Positions 21,950 through 33,423 of a DNA stretch of 64,000 bases are shown piece by piece. The notes under the pieces are model-generated. The model was not told where the DNA came from. It ran no database searches and saw only the letters and a program-made list of their open reading frames with translations. Every line of letters starts with the position of its first letter. Within the stretch, counting starts at the first letter, position 1. The translations under genes were made by a program, and so were the position numbers. Source of the stretch: Cynocephalus volans (lineage: Eukaryota > Chordata > Mammalia > Dermoptera > Cynocephalidae); assembly GCF_027409185.1 (NCBI RefSeq), contig NC_084474.1, positions 27,681,382 through 27,745,381 on the forward strand, written 5' to 3'.

Positions 21950-22335
21950 CTGATCTTCTGTGTAGCCATTCTATTACTGAAAGTGGGGTATTAAATCTCC
22001 AACTATTATTTTTGAATTGTTTATTTCTTCTTTAAATTTGGGCAGTTTTGCATCATGTACTTTGAGGACGTGTTATATGTTATTGATGGACCAACCCTTT
22101 TGTCATAAATGTCTTTCTTTGAATCTAGTAACAATATTTATCTTACAGTCTATTCTGTATGATATTAGTATAGCCACTTCAGTTCTCTTTTGGTTACAGT
22201 TTGCATAGTATATATTTTTCCATCCTTTTATTCCCACCATATTTTTGCCTTCAAATATAAAGTGTGTGTTATGTAGACAGCCCATCATTGGATCATGTTT
22301 TTAAAATCAATTTTGTCAATATTTGGCTTTATTTT

Positions 22336-23122
22336 TCTTCTTTTTTTTAATTGAAGCATAATTGATTATACATATATTTTGGGGGGTACAGTGTTGACTA
22401 CCATCACCTGTATACAACATGTATTGATCAAATTAATATTATTAGCATATTCATTATTACAAATTATATAATTGTTCTTTATGTCCCTTCCCCAATCTCT
22501 CCTCAACCCCCAAGTTCTTTTTCTTTTATTTTTTTAATTAGCATATTCATAATTACAAATCATACTTATTCTTTATGCCCCTTATCCAATCTCTCCCCAT
22601 CCTCCTCCTCCTTTCCCCCAATTTGTTCTCTTCATCTGATAGAGTAACTGTTCCTCTTTTGATTTATTGCCTGGATGATCTGTCCAATCTGAGACATGTG
22701 TGATCAAGTCCTCCCCTATTATCATAAAGCAGATGCTTCTTCTATTACTCTGGTATGTGCTTTGTGGTGAGAGAGGACCTCTTCTTTTTTTTTTTTTTTT
22801 TGGTCTCCACTGGTGACTCCTTGTGTCAATGCAGTTGAGAGTCTGGTGTGCCATCTTCATGGTGGCTGTGCCTGCTTCTATAAAGACTAGCCTCTTTTGT
22901 GGCAGCCATGGCAATTGTGGTGGCTATGGTCGACTACCTACATGGAAATGGTGTTTTTGGTGTGCTCTTTACCTGGTTGTGGCTGGGTTTGGTTTCCCTT
23001 GGCTCCATGCCTCAGGATCCTGGCTGGGTCCGGGGTGCTGATGGCAGCGTGCTTAGTTGTTGCTGGGTTTGGCTCCCCCCAGATCCATGCCTCAGGATAC
23101 TGGCTGGGCCCTGGGGTGCATA
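22336..23122 (-). mobile_element. Composite L1-derived element(s), 3' part (antisense), two nested tails
   Basis: On the minus strand, tandem GC-rich words (agccagtatcctgaggcatg, then agccaggatcctgaggcatg) at 22985-23115 lead into an A run (22785-22802 as T). Next comes a remnant of the L1 endonuclease GDFNTPL-DRSS coding region (22655-22720), then an A-rich tail. A second similar tail at 22336-22513 indicates that this copy landed in an earlier relative. No L1 5'UTR head is present, so it is 5'-truncated. Confidence 0.6.
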
Positions 23123-26100
23123 TTATTATTATTATTATTATATGGTTGTTATATTTTATGTTCCAAGTAGTACTGATTAAAAATATTTACACACCTACTT
23201 TTAAGTCCACAGTTTAGCACTCTTATTTGTATGGCTTTAAGAGTTATAGCACAAGATCTTTAGGTTAAGGATCAGGGAAAAATATTCCATTCCAAACAAA
23301 GCCTGATAATTATACACATATTTCTCTCTGTACTTTATTTTAAATACATTAATTTTTAAACGGTGTTCACTTTCTTTTATCTGGTGGTAAAATACTAGTG
23401 CAAGTTTTCATCAAAATGAAGTTTACCACAGATGTAAATGAATTTCCCAGTTGAAAATGGCCTTTCAGCTATCATTAAATGAAATTTCTCAACCTAACAA
23501 GTGAAAAAAAATTGGTGGTTGTAATTGTAAAGCAAAAATATACACTACTATAGCATCACCTACATTTCTTCTTACAACACAAACTTTGAAAGAACCAGAG
23601 ATGTTTTATAGAAGTTCAGTTGGTTTTGAAAAGGCAGATGGGTGCGTGTGTGTGTGTGTGTGTGTGTGTTTACATTCTAGAAATTTTGCCATGACCACTC
23701 TTTCTGTTGCAGAGATAGCATCTGTAGTAATTGGGGTATACAAGAATATTGTTAAACTAAAGAAAGCCAGAAGCCAAAATTGAACTGCACCGTAACAATG
23801 CACTTTTCTTCCTGCAGCTTTGTATTTCCTGTATATTCAATTTTCTAACATGCATTAGAATATATAAACTTGTATTCTAATGATTTTATGTTTGATTTTA
23901 TAATATAGAAAAAATTTGACAAAGCACATGACCTGGGAAAGAGAAAAGGGATAACGCTTATCACAGTGAAAATACATTTGTACTCAACTATCTAATAAGA
24001 ATATAATTCATTTAAGCTTCCAGAAATATACTTTTTAAAGCTCCCCTTCATTTGTAGAAAAGATTCCTCCTCTTTGGCATTAACTGGGGGGACAAGAATC
24101 AGTTTGTTTTGATACAAACAGTTCAGCACAATAGGAAATAGTTTAACTTTGGTCCACTTGTCTTTTAGCTTAAAGATATTCACACTGACCACAATCAGTT
24201 CAAAACTCAACATATAAATCTGAAAATATATTCATTATTTTATTCTAAAACTGGCACAGCTGTTCTGTCTTCACTTCCTGCCTTTTCAGCTTGAGTATCC
24301 ACTGTTGGTTTGGTCTGTAAAACCTCAGCATTTTGTGATCTTCCCTGGCAGCCCTAGCAGCATCTGCTTGGCTAGGCTCTCTTTCTTCCTGGTTCATGAT
24401 TTCAGGGATCACATGGTTCAAGTCTGCTTCTAGAAGCTCAGTTTGTATTTCCATTGGCATCTGATTTACTCATTCAACAGCTCCTTTACACGTACTTCAG
24501 TACCTGCTTCAGTCTGAATTTGACCCACTTGTAGATAACTCACTTGGACCTGCTCTGAAAGCTCACTCATAAGTGAATCATGTATTTGGCTGTCCTGAAG
24601 CAGATCTGGATGGACTTGTTCCATAGTCACTTGTGCTGAATCCACCTGGACTTGAAGCAATGGTAGCATATGCATCTTCCCCAGTTGTTCTATAATAGTC
24701 ATTGATGTCACAGGTTCAGTTTCCACACGTGTTTCTACTGAGGGAACTTCTTTGGTTACTAGATGCTCCGATATACGGTATCACTGATGTGCCTCCTAAA
24801 TTCATTTCCTTGCAAAAACCACAAATCATATAAAATACAATAGTTGGGTTTATATCCAGTGTGTATTATCAAGTGACCTTTGAATTGGTCCTAGCTGTTA
24901 AACACACTGTTACAGACCTGGCATTCATAAAGCTTCTTTTTTCCCTTTTTTGCCCCTACTCCAGTTTGATGCAGTGAGGTGACATTTGAGGGTGTTATTT
25001 TTAGCAAATTGTTCCTGACAATTTGGACATCCAAAAGGTTTTTTGCCTGTATGTTTTTGAAGTTGTTCTTTAAAATGTCCAAAGTGGCCATACTGTTTCT
25101 CACAGTACTGACCTATGTGAATTTTTCCCCCAGTTTTTTGCTTCTGACTCCACCTTCTTCAAGGTGGTAACTGTTTAGGTGCTGTTTCCATGCACTGTCC
25201 CAGAGATACCTTTTATTGCATATTTCACGCTTGAAACTCTGCGTGGAGTGTGATTTCATGTGTTCCTTAAAATGATAAAACAATTTAAATGGACACTTAC
25301 ATTTCTCACAGTGGAACAAGTCCTCCCATGTGGCAGCTGAAGTTCCACAATTTCAGTACCTTCTACCTGTTCGCTTGTGGGGTCAGGTGCAAACCCATAT
25401 TCTTCCTTAATCTACCCTTTTCTATCACCTTGATGGTACTTGTTGGTAATATCTGCCAAGAGTGCTAGAGCGCAATCATCAGAGGAACTTGTGCTCTCTA
25501 TGTACTATAATTACAGACTGATTGGCAGAAGACACTTCCTCTAACATTTCGATGCCTTCATCTTCCACTTTGATTCTGCCTCTGGCAATCTCCACCTCTA
25601 TTTCAACAGGTTCTAATTCTGCAGATGGCAATGAATCAGTGAAAACACTAGAAGTTTCTGCAATCTTCCTTTTTTTGGTCTCACTTTTCCCTATGGTATT
25701 TTCCTCTAATGGATCCAAGTTTTCTTTGTTCCTGACTTCAAAGGCTTTGATAGCTTCCAGCATTTGTAGAAACTCTGCTGGTTTCCATACATCTTTGGCT
25801 TCTTCTTCTCCTTGTATCATTAGTTTTGCTGTATATGTCAACTCAAATGACAAAAGGCCATTTTATTAACACCTTCTATCTTCACCAAATATTCCTGAGT
25901 AAACTCCTGCATGAATTTGTAGAAGAACTTACTGCAAGCAGCCAAAACATCTTTTTGGGCTTAAAATGGTGTCCATTGACAATCAAGGTGATGTCAGTAA
26001 ACCAGTCCTGCTTTCTCTGTTCATTCAATCAGTGCAGGATCATTTTATGATGTTTGGGGAACTCCTGAAGACATTCCATTGTCTCTTTGGCTCCCATGGC

Positions 26101-26160
26101 TGTCACATTGCTCTAGGGAAGGAGGAGCAGCCTGTGTCTACATATAATGTAATTATTGAT
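23123..26160 (-). pseudogene. ZNF131P: Processed pseudogene of ZNF131
   Basis: The minus strand carries an intronless copy of ZNF131, a BTB/POZ zinc-finger transcription regulator of the nucleus. The start ATG is at 26095-26097 and reads MGAKETMECLQEFP. The BTB region follows to about 25800, then FTYTAKLMIQGEEEAKDVWK-like BTB sequence. An acidic linker with KKRKIAET follows, then C2H2 fingers (FKLFYHFKEHMKSHS at 25230-25290; LYECQVCNSVF at 24900). A C-terminal acidic and glutamine-rich region (24245-24730) ends at the stop 24240-24242. The 1,858-bp span matches the full parental coding length. About 1.1 kb of 3'UTR follows, with a GT repeat at 23642-23670. A TAA-rich run at 23123-23142 may be a decayed A-tail. 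Multiple stops and frameshifts (for example near 25870, 25110 and 24740) and the loss of introns show that it is not functional. Target duplications were not found. Confidence 0.9.
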
Positions 26161-26339
26161 AAGGTATGCTTTGTCTTTTATTTTGCCATTTATTTTCTTT
26201 AGCTCTTATGTCTTTTTTTTGTTCCTCAATTCCTCCATTAATGCCTTCTTTTTTGTTAGTTATATTATAAAAATATTTTAATTCTCTTGTTATTACTTTT
26301 ATAATTTATTTTTGAGTTATTTTCTTCTTCTTTCTTTCT

Positions 26340-26816
26340 TTTTTAAGATCTCAATTGGCTTTATTGTCATTCTAGAATTGGGCAACACTTTATTCCATAA
26401 AGTAGAAGAACTGTTTCAATGGTTGAGCAGAGGGGATTAGTTTTATAGACAGGACTGAATAAACCAGAAACAAGAACAAAAATTGGATTGGTCATTTCAA
26501 AATTGCTTTCCTTGTAATGTGGGGTCAGGGAGACAGAACAATAGAAAGATAACTGATTGGTTAACACCAGGTTACTTCAGGTTAGTTTTTGTTGAGGATC
26601 AATGCAGAGGAAACTTCATTATCATACTGATTGAAGATTGAAACTGGCCTATTTGGGAAATTGGCTGCTGTGTCTCCTTCCTGATTTCTCAGAAGGTCAG
26701 ACAACAACTAGCATAAATAACTCCATTTTGATTTTTAGTCTGGTCTGTTGGGGCCAGTGCAGGAGCTTAGTCCAAAACAATGGCCTCCGATAATTTTTGT
26801 TTAACATTTGTAAGGT
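26340..26816 (-). mobile_element. ERV solo LTR, class I-like (antisense)
   Basis: On the minus strand the block contains a CCAAT-type word (accaatcagttatc), a possible TATA-like tctataaaac (26440 region), then two AATAAA signals near its 3' end (26360-26395). These are in the order of a retroviral LTR. No internal viral genes adjoin it. The subfamily was not identified. Confidence 0.6.
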
Positions 26817-26969
26817 CCTAAAGCTATGAAAAAATGCCAGATCCCATGAAGTTAAAAAAATGTTTAATTATTAGCTAGAAAATACATTTACTTGTGTTAG
26901 GATCTCATCTAGTTCAAAGGTCTTTAGACTTAGACCAAAAAAATAAAAAACTAAATAAAAAAATAAAGA

Positions 26970-27130
26970 GCACCTACTGTTAGAGTTGAACTCTCTCCCC
27001 TAAAAATTCATACATTGGAGTCCAAACTCCCTGTACCTCAGATTGTGACCTTGGAAATAGGGTTGTTGCAGATGTAATTAGTTAAGTTGAGGTCATATTG
27101 GTGTAGGGTGGACTTCCACTCCAATGAGTT
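26970..27130 (+). mobile_element. MLT1-type LTR fragment
   Basis: The words tgttagagttgaactctctc (26979) and gattgtgaccttggaaatag (27041), then gatgtaattagttaagttg, match the first 160 bp of MaLR/MLT1-type LTRs. The remainder is missing. Confidence 0.65.
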
Positions 27131-27264
27131 ATTTTTTTAATGTTGTTCTGGGCATTACCATTAGCATTTTAATTTATAACAATCTAGTTCAGATAATACT
27201 AACTTAATTTCAATAATTGCTCTTGTATTGCTCTTATGCTGCCCTCCTTTATGCTATTATCATC

Positions 27265-27591
27265 TGTATTAGTCTGTTTTCTGTTGCTTATAACAGAGTA
27301 CCCGAAACTGGGTAATGCATAAAGAAAATGAAATTTATTTCATACAGTTTTGGTGGTGGGGAAGTCTGAGGTCCAGGGAACACATCTGGTGAGGGCCTTA
27401 TTCTGGATGGGAACTCTCTATAGGGTCCCTTGGCAACAGAGGCAATCACATGGTGAAAATGGCAAGAGGTTTTTCATGTACTCTCCTTCAGATCCATGAT
27501 AACTCACTAAACCATTAACCCATTAATCCATAAATGGATTAATCTATTCATGAGGACAAAGTCCTCAAAATCCAATCACTTCTCAAAGGCC
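27265..27591 (-). mobile_element. MaLR LTR, 3'-incomplete (antisense)
   Basis: The plus strand starts tgtattagtctgttttctg and follows the MaLR pattern until 27591, where a second copy begins. The missing end may have been lost by recombination between the two. Confidence 0.75.
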
Positions 27592-28039
27592 TGTGTTAGT
27601 GTATTTTCTATTGCTTATAACAGAATACCTGAAACTGGGTAATTTAAAAATAAATGAAATTTATTTCTTAGAGGTTTGGAGGCTGGGAAGTCTACAGTCC
27701 AGGGGCGCATCTGGTAAGGTCCTTCTTCTTGGTGGTGGCTCTCCTCAGCAATGCAGGGTGTCACATGGCAAGAGATGGTATGAACAAGACAGTTAACCTG
27801 CTTACTCTCCTTATGAAGCCACCAGAACCATGCCTGTGACCACTCATTAAACCATCAACTCATTAATCCATGAATGCATCAATTCATTCATGAGAGCACA
27901 GTCCTTGTGATCCAGTCACATCTCAGAGGCCCCACCTTTCAAATAACACAATTGGATTTACTACCCTCTTAACACTGTTGCAGTGGGGGGTCAAATTTCC
28001 AATACATGAACTTTGGTGGGACACATTTAACCCATAGCA
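27592..28039 (-). mobile_element. MaLR LTR, full length (antisense)
   Basis: The second copy starts tgtgttagtgtattttctat and ends with aacccatagca. It is directly adjacent to the first copy in the same orientation. Confidence 0.8.
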
Positions 28040-28257
28040 TCACCGCAAATTACTACTTTTACATTGTGTGTCTATAAACATATTTATTCATATTGCATTA
28101 TACAATCTTTTAAATCAGATAGGAAAAAAAGAGCTACAAATATATGTTTATGCTGTCTTTCATATTTACCTTTTGTGGTCACATTTACTGGTGCTCTTTA
28201 TTTCTTCATGTGGATTTGAGTTACTGTCTTGTGTCTTTTCATTTCATTTAGTATGTC

Positions 28258-28419
28258 TTTTTTTTTTTGACTGGTAAGGGGATTGCAACCCTCGGCATGC
28301 TGTGGTCTGCACCATGCTCAGCCAGTGAGCATACCGGCCATCCCTATATAGGATCCGAACCTGCGGCCTCGGCGCTACCAGTGCTGCACTCTCCTGAGTG
28401 AGCCATGGGGCTGGCCCCA
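28258..28419 (-). mobile_element. tRNA-derived SINE (antisense)
   Basis: A T run is followed by gactggtaaggggattgcaa, two tRNA-like units and ccatggggctggcccc. On the minus strand the B box reads ggttcggatcc (28354 region). A tttagtat word on both sides suggests a short target duplication. Confidence 0.85.
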
Positions 28420-30545
28420 GTATTTAGTATTTCTTGTAAGGCAGCTCTGCTAGCAATAAACTCTCTCAGATTTTATCTGGGAATGTCTTAATTTCTCTTT
28501 CATTTAAAAAAATGGAATGTTTTTTTTAACAGCAGTTTTAGATTTAGCTCCTCTGTTTTTGGAGGGTAATTTTGCCTTATATGGACTTTTTGGTTGATTT
28601 TTATTTTTCTTTAAGCAATTTGAATGTGTCACTCCAATGCCTTCTGGCCTCCATGGTTTGTGATGAGATATATCAGTTGTTAATCTTGTTGAGATCCTTT
28701 GTATGTGATGATGTGACGAGTCTCTTTTCTCCTACTGCTTTGAAGATCTCTTTTGTCTCTGCTTTCAACAATTTGATTATGGTTTTCATAGGTATGGACT
28801 TCTTTGATTTTTAGTTGCTCGGGTTTTGTTGAGCTTCTTGGAATTGCCTATTAATATTTTCAACAAATTTGGAAATTTTTCAGCCATTATTTCTTCAAAT
28901 ATTCTTTTTCCTTTTATGTCTCTTTCTTCTTCTGGGAACCTTGTTAAGTATATATTGGTCCATTTGATGGTATCCCATATGTCTTTGAGGCTATGCTCAT
29001 TTTTCTTCACTCTTTTTTCTTTCTGTTCCTCAGACTGTATTATCTCAATTAACCTATCTTTGAATTCACTGATTATTTCTTCTGCCTGCTCTCTTGAGCC
29101 TTTGTAGTGGATTTTTCCATTTCAGTTATTGTCCTTTTCAACTTCAGTATTTCTATTTGATTCCTCTTTATAATTTTTGTCTCCTTATTGTTGTTCTCCA
29201 TTTGGTGAAATATCATTTTCATACTTTTCTTTATTTAATTATTTATGGTTTCCTTTAGATCTTTGAACATATCAAAAATAGTTGACTTAAAGTCTTTGTC
29301 TAGTAAGTTTGTCTGGCTTTCTCAGGGACAGTTTATATTGATTACTTTTTTTTCTGGGTTTGTGTCATACTTTCTGCTTCTTTTCATGTCTTGCATTTTT
29401 TTTGAATTGGACATTTCAAATAATATAATGTGGCAAGTTGGGAAGTTAAATTATGATCCTCTGCAGGGTGTGTTGTTATTGCTGCTTGTTGTAGGAGTAG
29501 TTTTTACTCATTTGTTTAGTGACTTTTGTACCTAATTTTATAGAGTCTGTATTTTTTGTGTGTATGGTCACTGAAGTATCTATTGGTTGCTTAGTGATCA
29601 GCTAATGATTGAACAGAAATTTTTATAAATGCCTGGAATCATTAAATCTCCCAGTCCTTTCCAAGAGACTCTTGGTACTTGTTGAGGCATGCCTTAAACA
29701 CTCAGCCAAGCAGTTTACAACTCTGTCTTATCATTTACTTCCATCTTGTGCAGACCCTCAAAGTGAGACCTTACATCATGTTTAGGTCTTTCCTCAGCAT
29801 ATTCACAGCCCTGGGCATGTGTGTGCCCTTCTGCATTTCTAGGAATATGTCAGAGCCTTTGAAAACTTTGAAAGCCACTTGGACATCTCATTCTTCAGGT
29901 TTTACTTTTAAGCTTTTTGGTTAGTCTGTTTGTCCCAGCTGTTACCTATTGCCTCATGCAGCTGTGATGTTAAAGCATTTGACAAATGCTTCCCTGGGGA
30001 GGTGTTTAGCACTGGACAAGTTGAAGTGAGGTCAAATAAAGGCAAGAATTTTGAGTGTGGTTCTCCAGGGATTCACCAGATAGGTTAAGTAATAACAGTT
30101 CTATGAGAATGAGATTTATTCTTCTCCCTTTGATACTGGGAATAGTGAGCTGTCATTTTTCAAGGCTACTGATTTAATCTTTTCTTTTTTCTTTAAATGC
30201 TACCTGCGCTGCTGCAAACCTTTTGTTAATTTTCAGAGTCTTGAAAAAGTTGATTATGACAATTTTTGTCAGTTTTTTTGGATTGCTTTTATTGAGGGAC
30301 AAACTTTTGGAGGTCCTTATTCCATTTTCACTGATGTCACTCTGCAATCAATTTTGATGTTAGCAAGTACTAACTTGGACTTCCAATTATGCAAACTATT
30401 ATCCCCCCCAAAAGAATTCCATTATTATTATCACAGATATGTATTACAAAAAAATTGCACTCAGTTATTAAATTTTGAATTTCTTCAAAACATTTGTGGA
30501 AATTTCTTTTCTCTCATTATGTAAGTACCTATATAATATCCTTAT

Positions 30546-30625
30546 TATTATTATTATTATTTTTGGTCATCAAAGCCTAAAATATCTATATCTGACCTTT
30601 TACAGAAAAAGTTTGCTAACCCCTG
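30546..30625 (+). mobile_element. Charlie-type hAT terminal fragment
   Basis: The words catcaaagcctaaaatatct and ttacagaaaaagtttgctaa (30600) match the 3' terminal region of the element whose 5' end lies at 4025. A TTA microsatellite (30541-30562) precedes it. Confidence 0.55.
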
Positions 30626-31215
30626 GGCTATACCACAGTCCAGAGATTTTCTCCTATGTTTCTTCTAGAAGTTTTGTAGTTATAGGTTTTATATTTAGAT
30701 CTAGGATCCATTTGGAGTTAATTTTTATATACCTTGCAAGGTATGGATTCAAATTAATTTTTTTCCTAAATGGATATGCAATTGTTCTATCACAATTTGT
30801 TGAAAGGACTACCTTTCTCCATTATTGTTTTTGTAGCTTTGTTAAAAATCAGTTGTCTACGTGGGTTTATTTCTGGGACTGTATTCTTTTCCATTGATCT
30901 GTTGTCTGTCTGATACTATGCTGTTTTGATTACTGTAGCTTTATAGTAATTCTTGAAGTCTGTATAAGTTCTTCAAACTTATTATCTCTTTTCAGAATTG
31001 TTTTGGCTATTATAGATCTTTAACATTTCTATATGAAAGTTAGAATTCACTTGTCAATTTCTACAAACAAGCCTTGCTGAGATTTTGATTGGGATTGTGT
31101 TGAATCTATACATCAATTTGGAGAAAATTGTCATCCTGACAATATTGAGTCTTTGGACCCATGAGCAAAATATATCTCTTCATTTCTCTAGGTCTTCGTT
31201 GATTCTCTCAGCAAT
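30626..31215 (-). mobile_element. Old L1 ORF2 fragment (antisense)
   Basis: Reverse complement of the ORF2 region downstream of the reverse transcriptase, with ttactgtagctttatagtaa near 30930 as at 2.4 and 37.9 kb. It is decayed. Confidence 0.65.
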
Positions 31216-31229
31216 CTATTGTTTCTAAT

Positions 31230-32660
31230 TCCGGAGCTCTGGACCTTAAGGACTACACATACTACAAAGCTAAACAGAGCATATGAGCTTTGACTCTTGG
31301 GCCACATTCCCCAGTTTTTAATTTCACCTTTGTTATTTACCAGCTGTGTGATCCTGGAGGACTCATTGACTTCTCTATGCTTCACTTTACCATTTATAAA
31401 ACGGAGAGGCTAGTACTTACAGGATTAAAATGAGTTTAGATGCTCTTGTGACGCGGGCGCCCCGGGCTTTTTGAGCGGGAAGAGAAAGCGGTCTGGATCT
31501 CGAGCCGGGCCAGCTGTAGCCAGCTGTTTTCGCTGAGGCCACCCCTCCCGCCCAGCACGGGGCTGCTGGAGCTGTGCGAGGAAGCGTTCGGTACCGCTGG
31601 CCTCTACCGGGTGCTGGGCGTGCGGCGCGAGGCCTCGGAGGGCGAGATCCGACGCAGCTACCACAGGTGTCTCTGCAGGTGCACCCAGACCGGGTGAGCC
31701 AGGGCGGCAAGGAGGACGCCACCCGCCGCTTTCAGATCCTAGGGAAAGTCTATTCCGTTCTAAGTGACAAGGAGCAAAGAGCAGTGTAATGATGAGCAGG
31801 GAACAGTTGGCGAGGATTCTGCTTTGCTCAACCAGGACCGGGACTGGGAGGCGTATTGGAGGTTATTCTTTAAAGAGCTATCTCTAGAGGACATTCAAGC
31901 TTTTGAAAAGACATACACAGGTTCTGAAGAAGAGTTGGCTGATATTAAACAGGCCTATCTGGACTTCAAGGGTGACATGGATCAGATCATGGAGTCTGTG
32001 CTTTGTGTGGTGTACACAGAGGAACCCAGGATAAGGAACATCATTCAGCAAGCTATGTGACGCCAGAGAGGTCCCATCCTGTAATGTCTTTGTCAAAGAA
32101 TCAAAACTAAAGATGAATGCAAGGAAAAGGAGGGCTCAGAAAGAGGCTAAAGAAGCAGAAATGAGCAGGAAGGAGGAGTTGGGGCTTGATGAAGGAGTGG
32201 ATAACTTGATCTTAGTATTTCCTGGAAATCCCCGACGTTGTGTGAAGTTGGTAGGAATTTGGTGTTGATAGTTGGGAGGGCAGAGGGGGTGAGGTACTTC
32301 CTGACAGCACTTGCTTCCATGGATCTTCTGTACATGGAACTCAGTCCAGAGTCTGGGTCCCTCGGTGCTGCTTTCAGTGATGTGTGTCTTTTAGAACAGG
32401 TACTCTACCTAGCTAGAACACCTTCAAAACACTTGCTGAACAGCTGTTTTCCAAATACTTTCCAGTTTGCTTTGGTGTTAATGGTTTTGGATAGACCCTC
32501 TCTCATGTCTTAGCCAGGTTTTGTACTCTGTTCTTGAAGATTAGGAGAAAAAGGTGTTAAATTACTTTAAGCGTTTTTGTAAGACTTGTATGTGATTAAA
32601 TAAACAAATAAAAAATAAAAACATGAGTATAGATAAAGAACTTTGTGAAGATCATATACA
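31230..32660 (+). mobile_element. MIR SINE split by the DNAJC9 pseudogene
   Basis: The MIR core is read at 31335-31400 (ttaccagctgtgtgatcctg, then cttcactttaccatttataaaa). The last part resumes after 32622 (tgagtatagataaagaactt). Confidence 0.7.
31441..32622 (+). pseudogene. DNAJC9P: Processed pseudogene of DNAJC9
   Basis: This is an intronless copy of DNAJC9, a J-domain co-chaperone of HSP70 and histone chaperone. It begins with about 125 bp of GC-rich 5'UTR-like sequence. The start codon is ACG instead of ATG near 31557, followed by [20 protein letters not shown]. The J domain with VHPDRV (31678-31695) runs on to [14 protein letters not shown]. An extra A near 31788 makes a stop and shifts the frame. 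The next part (31764-32060) reads [20 protein letters not shown] and ends with RNIIQQAM. Similarity fades after [11 protein letters not shown] (about 32210), so the last 60 or so codons are deleted or replaced. A 3'UTR with AATAAA (32600) and an A-rich tail follow. Eleven-bp duplications with one mismatch (31430-31440 and 32623-32633) show L1-type retroposition into a MIR. Confidence 0.9.
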
Positions 32661-33114
32661 CTTAATTTGACTAATATATTAATATTCATGGATGGGTGTG
32701 CCTTAATTTTCTTATTAAATAGGGGCTAATAAAAATTAAAGGCATAGCAAGTAGTAATGACTGGAAAGCGTTTTTATAATAAGCACAATCTTTAAATTCT
32801 TACGGTGGTGATGGGGTTAAATGACATAGTGAAGTCTTTTGAGCCCTGTGGATAAAAACAGTTTTATAATAATAATAGTTTATGTTTGTAAAGAGCTTTT
32901 AGCCTTTAACCACTTTCGCTCATTATTTGAGCACATGATGAATGTGGCTGGTTTCAAAACTATTCCAGTTATGGAAGAGAAACTCTAGGTTGCTAGCCAA
33001 ATAATATGTTAGGCTATTTCTCATTTTGATGTTTAAATAAACATACAAAAATCCTTAACTTTAGCTAACGAATGCTTTGTATATAACAATAGACTAATAG
33101 ACTATGTGATTTAT
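32661..33114. other. AT-rich unassigned sequence
   Basis: There is no gene or clear repeat apart from a faint MIR-like stretch near 32800-32900. Nothing else is supported. Confidence 0.4.
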
Positions 33115-33345
33115 AGTGTATGTAGAATAATGTTTAAGATTACAGGACTCTCAAGCCAGACTGACTGGGTTCAATATCTGCCTCACCACTCTCAGGATGT
33201 ACAACTTTGGGTAAGTTACTTAACTTTTCTATGCCTTGGTTTCCTCATCTGTAAAATAGGGATAATTAATAGTGCCAACCTTATAGGGTTGTATGATGAC
33301 TAAATGAACTAATGTATGCAAGGTATGTTTATAAACTATTAATTA
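33115..33345 (+). mobile_element. MIR SINE
   Basis: The core ggtaagttacttaacttttc and the conserved tttcctcatctgtaaaatag (33240-33259) are typical MIR. Confidence 0.85.
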
Positions 33346-33347
33346 TC

Positions 33348-33408
33348 GAATCAATAAAACCCACTCAGAATTTCATCTAAAAAAAAAAAAAACAAAAAAA
33401 AAACAAAA
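33348..33408 (+). mobile_element. Minimal retro-inserted mRNA 3' end with poly(A)
   Basis: An insert of about 60 bp contains AATAAA (33353-33358), then about 20 bases, then a long A run with two C interruptions. It is bounded by perfect 15-bp duplications aaactattaattatc (33333-33347 and 33409-33423). This has the structure of an extremely 5'-truncated processed transcript. The source mRNA is not recognised. Confidence 0.75.
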
Positions 33409-33423
33409 AAACTATTAATTATC

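Larger units (their letters stand above)
9525..22335 (-). mobile_element. Old host L1 (antisense), split by many insertions
   Basis: L1 sequence runs on the minus strand from a 3' end at about 9525 back to the endonuclease region at about 22335. The reverse transcriptase catalytic region reads LVDDM near 12220-12240. The 5' parts (endonuclease) are at 21.08-21.52 and 21.95-22.33 kb. L1 pieces are 9525-9592, 9913-10613, 11382-12871, 19984-20479, 21078-21524 and 21950-22335. Between them lie a MITE, an MLT1 LTR, a younger L1, a GC-rich insert and a MaLR LTR. Joining flanks across each insertion restores a continuous L1, which dates all of them after this copy. Confidence 0.8.
26161..30545 (-). 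mobile_element. Second old host L1 (L1M-type, antisense), with insertions
   Basis: L1 inter-ORF sequence (26161-26339, 27131-27264 and 28040-28257) is followed by ORF1 sequence (about 28420-29300) and a 5'UTR-like part to about 30545, all on the minus strand. ORF1 pieces include a coding region resembling KKNEHSLKDIWDTIKWTNIY (minus 28950-29010). Insertions within it are an ERV LTR, an MLT1 piece, two MaLR LTRs and a SINE. Confidence 0.7.

Noticed and set aside
22582-22914. 110-codon minus-strand frame
   Set aside because: It runs through the composite element tail and its A run; no conserved domain.
27265-28039. A complete MaLR provirus with two LTRs
   Set aside because: The two LTR copies abut with no internal sequence and the first is incomplete.
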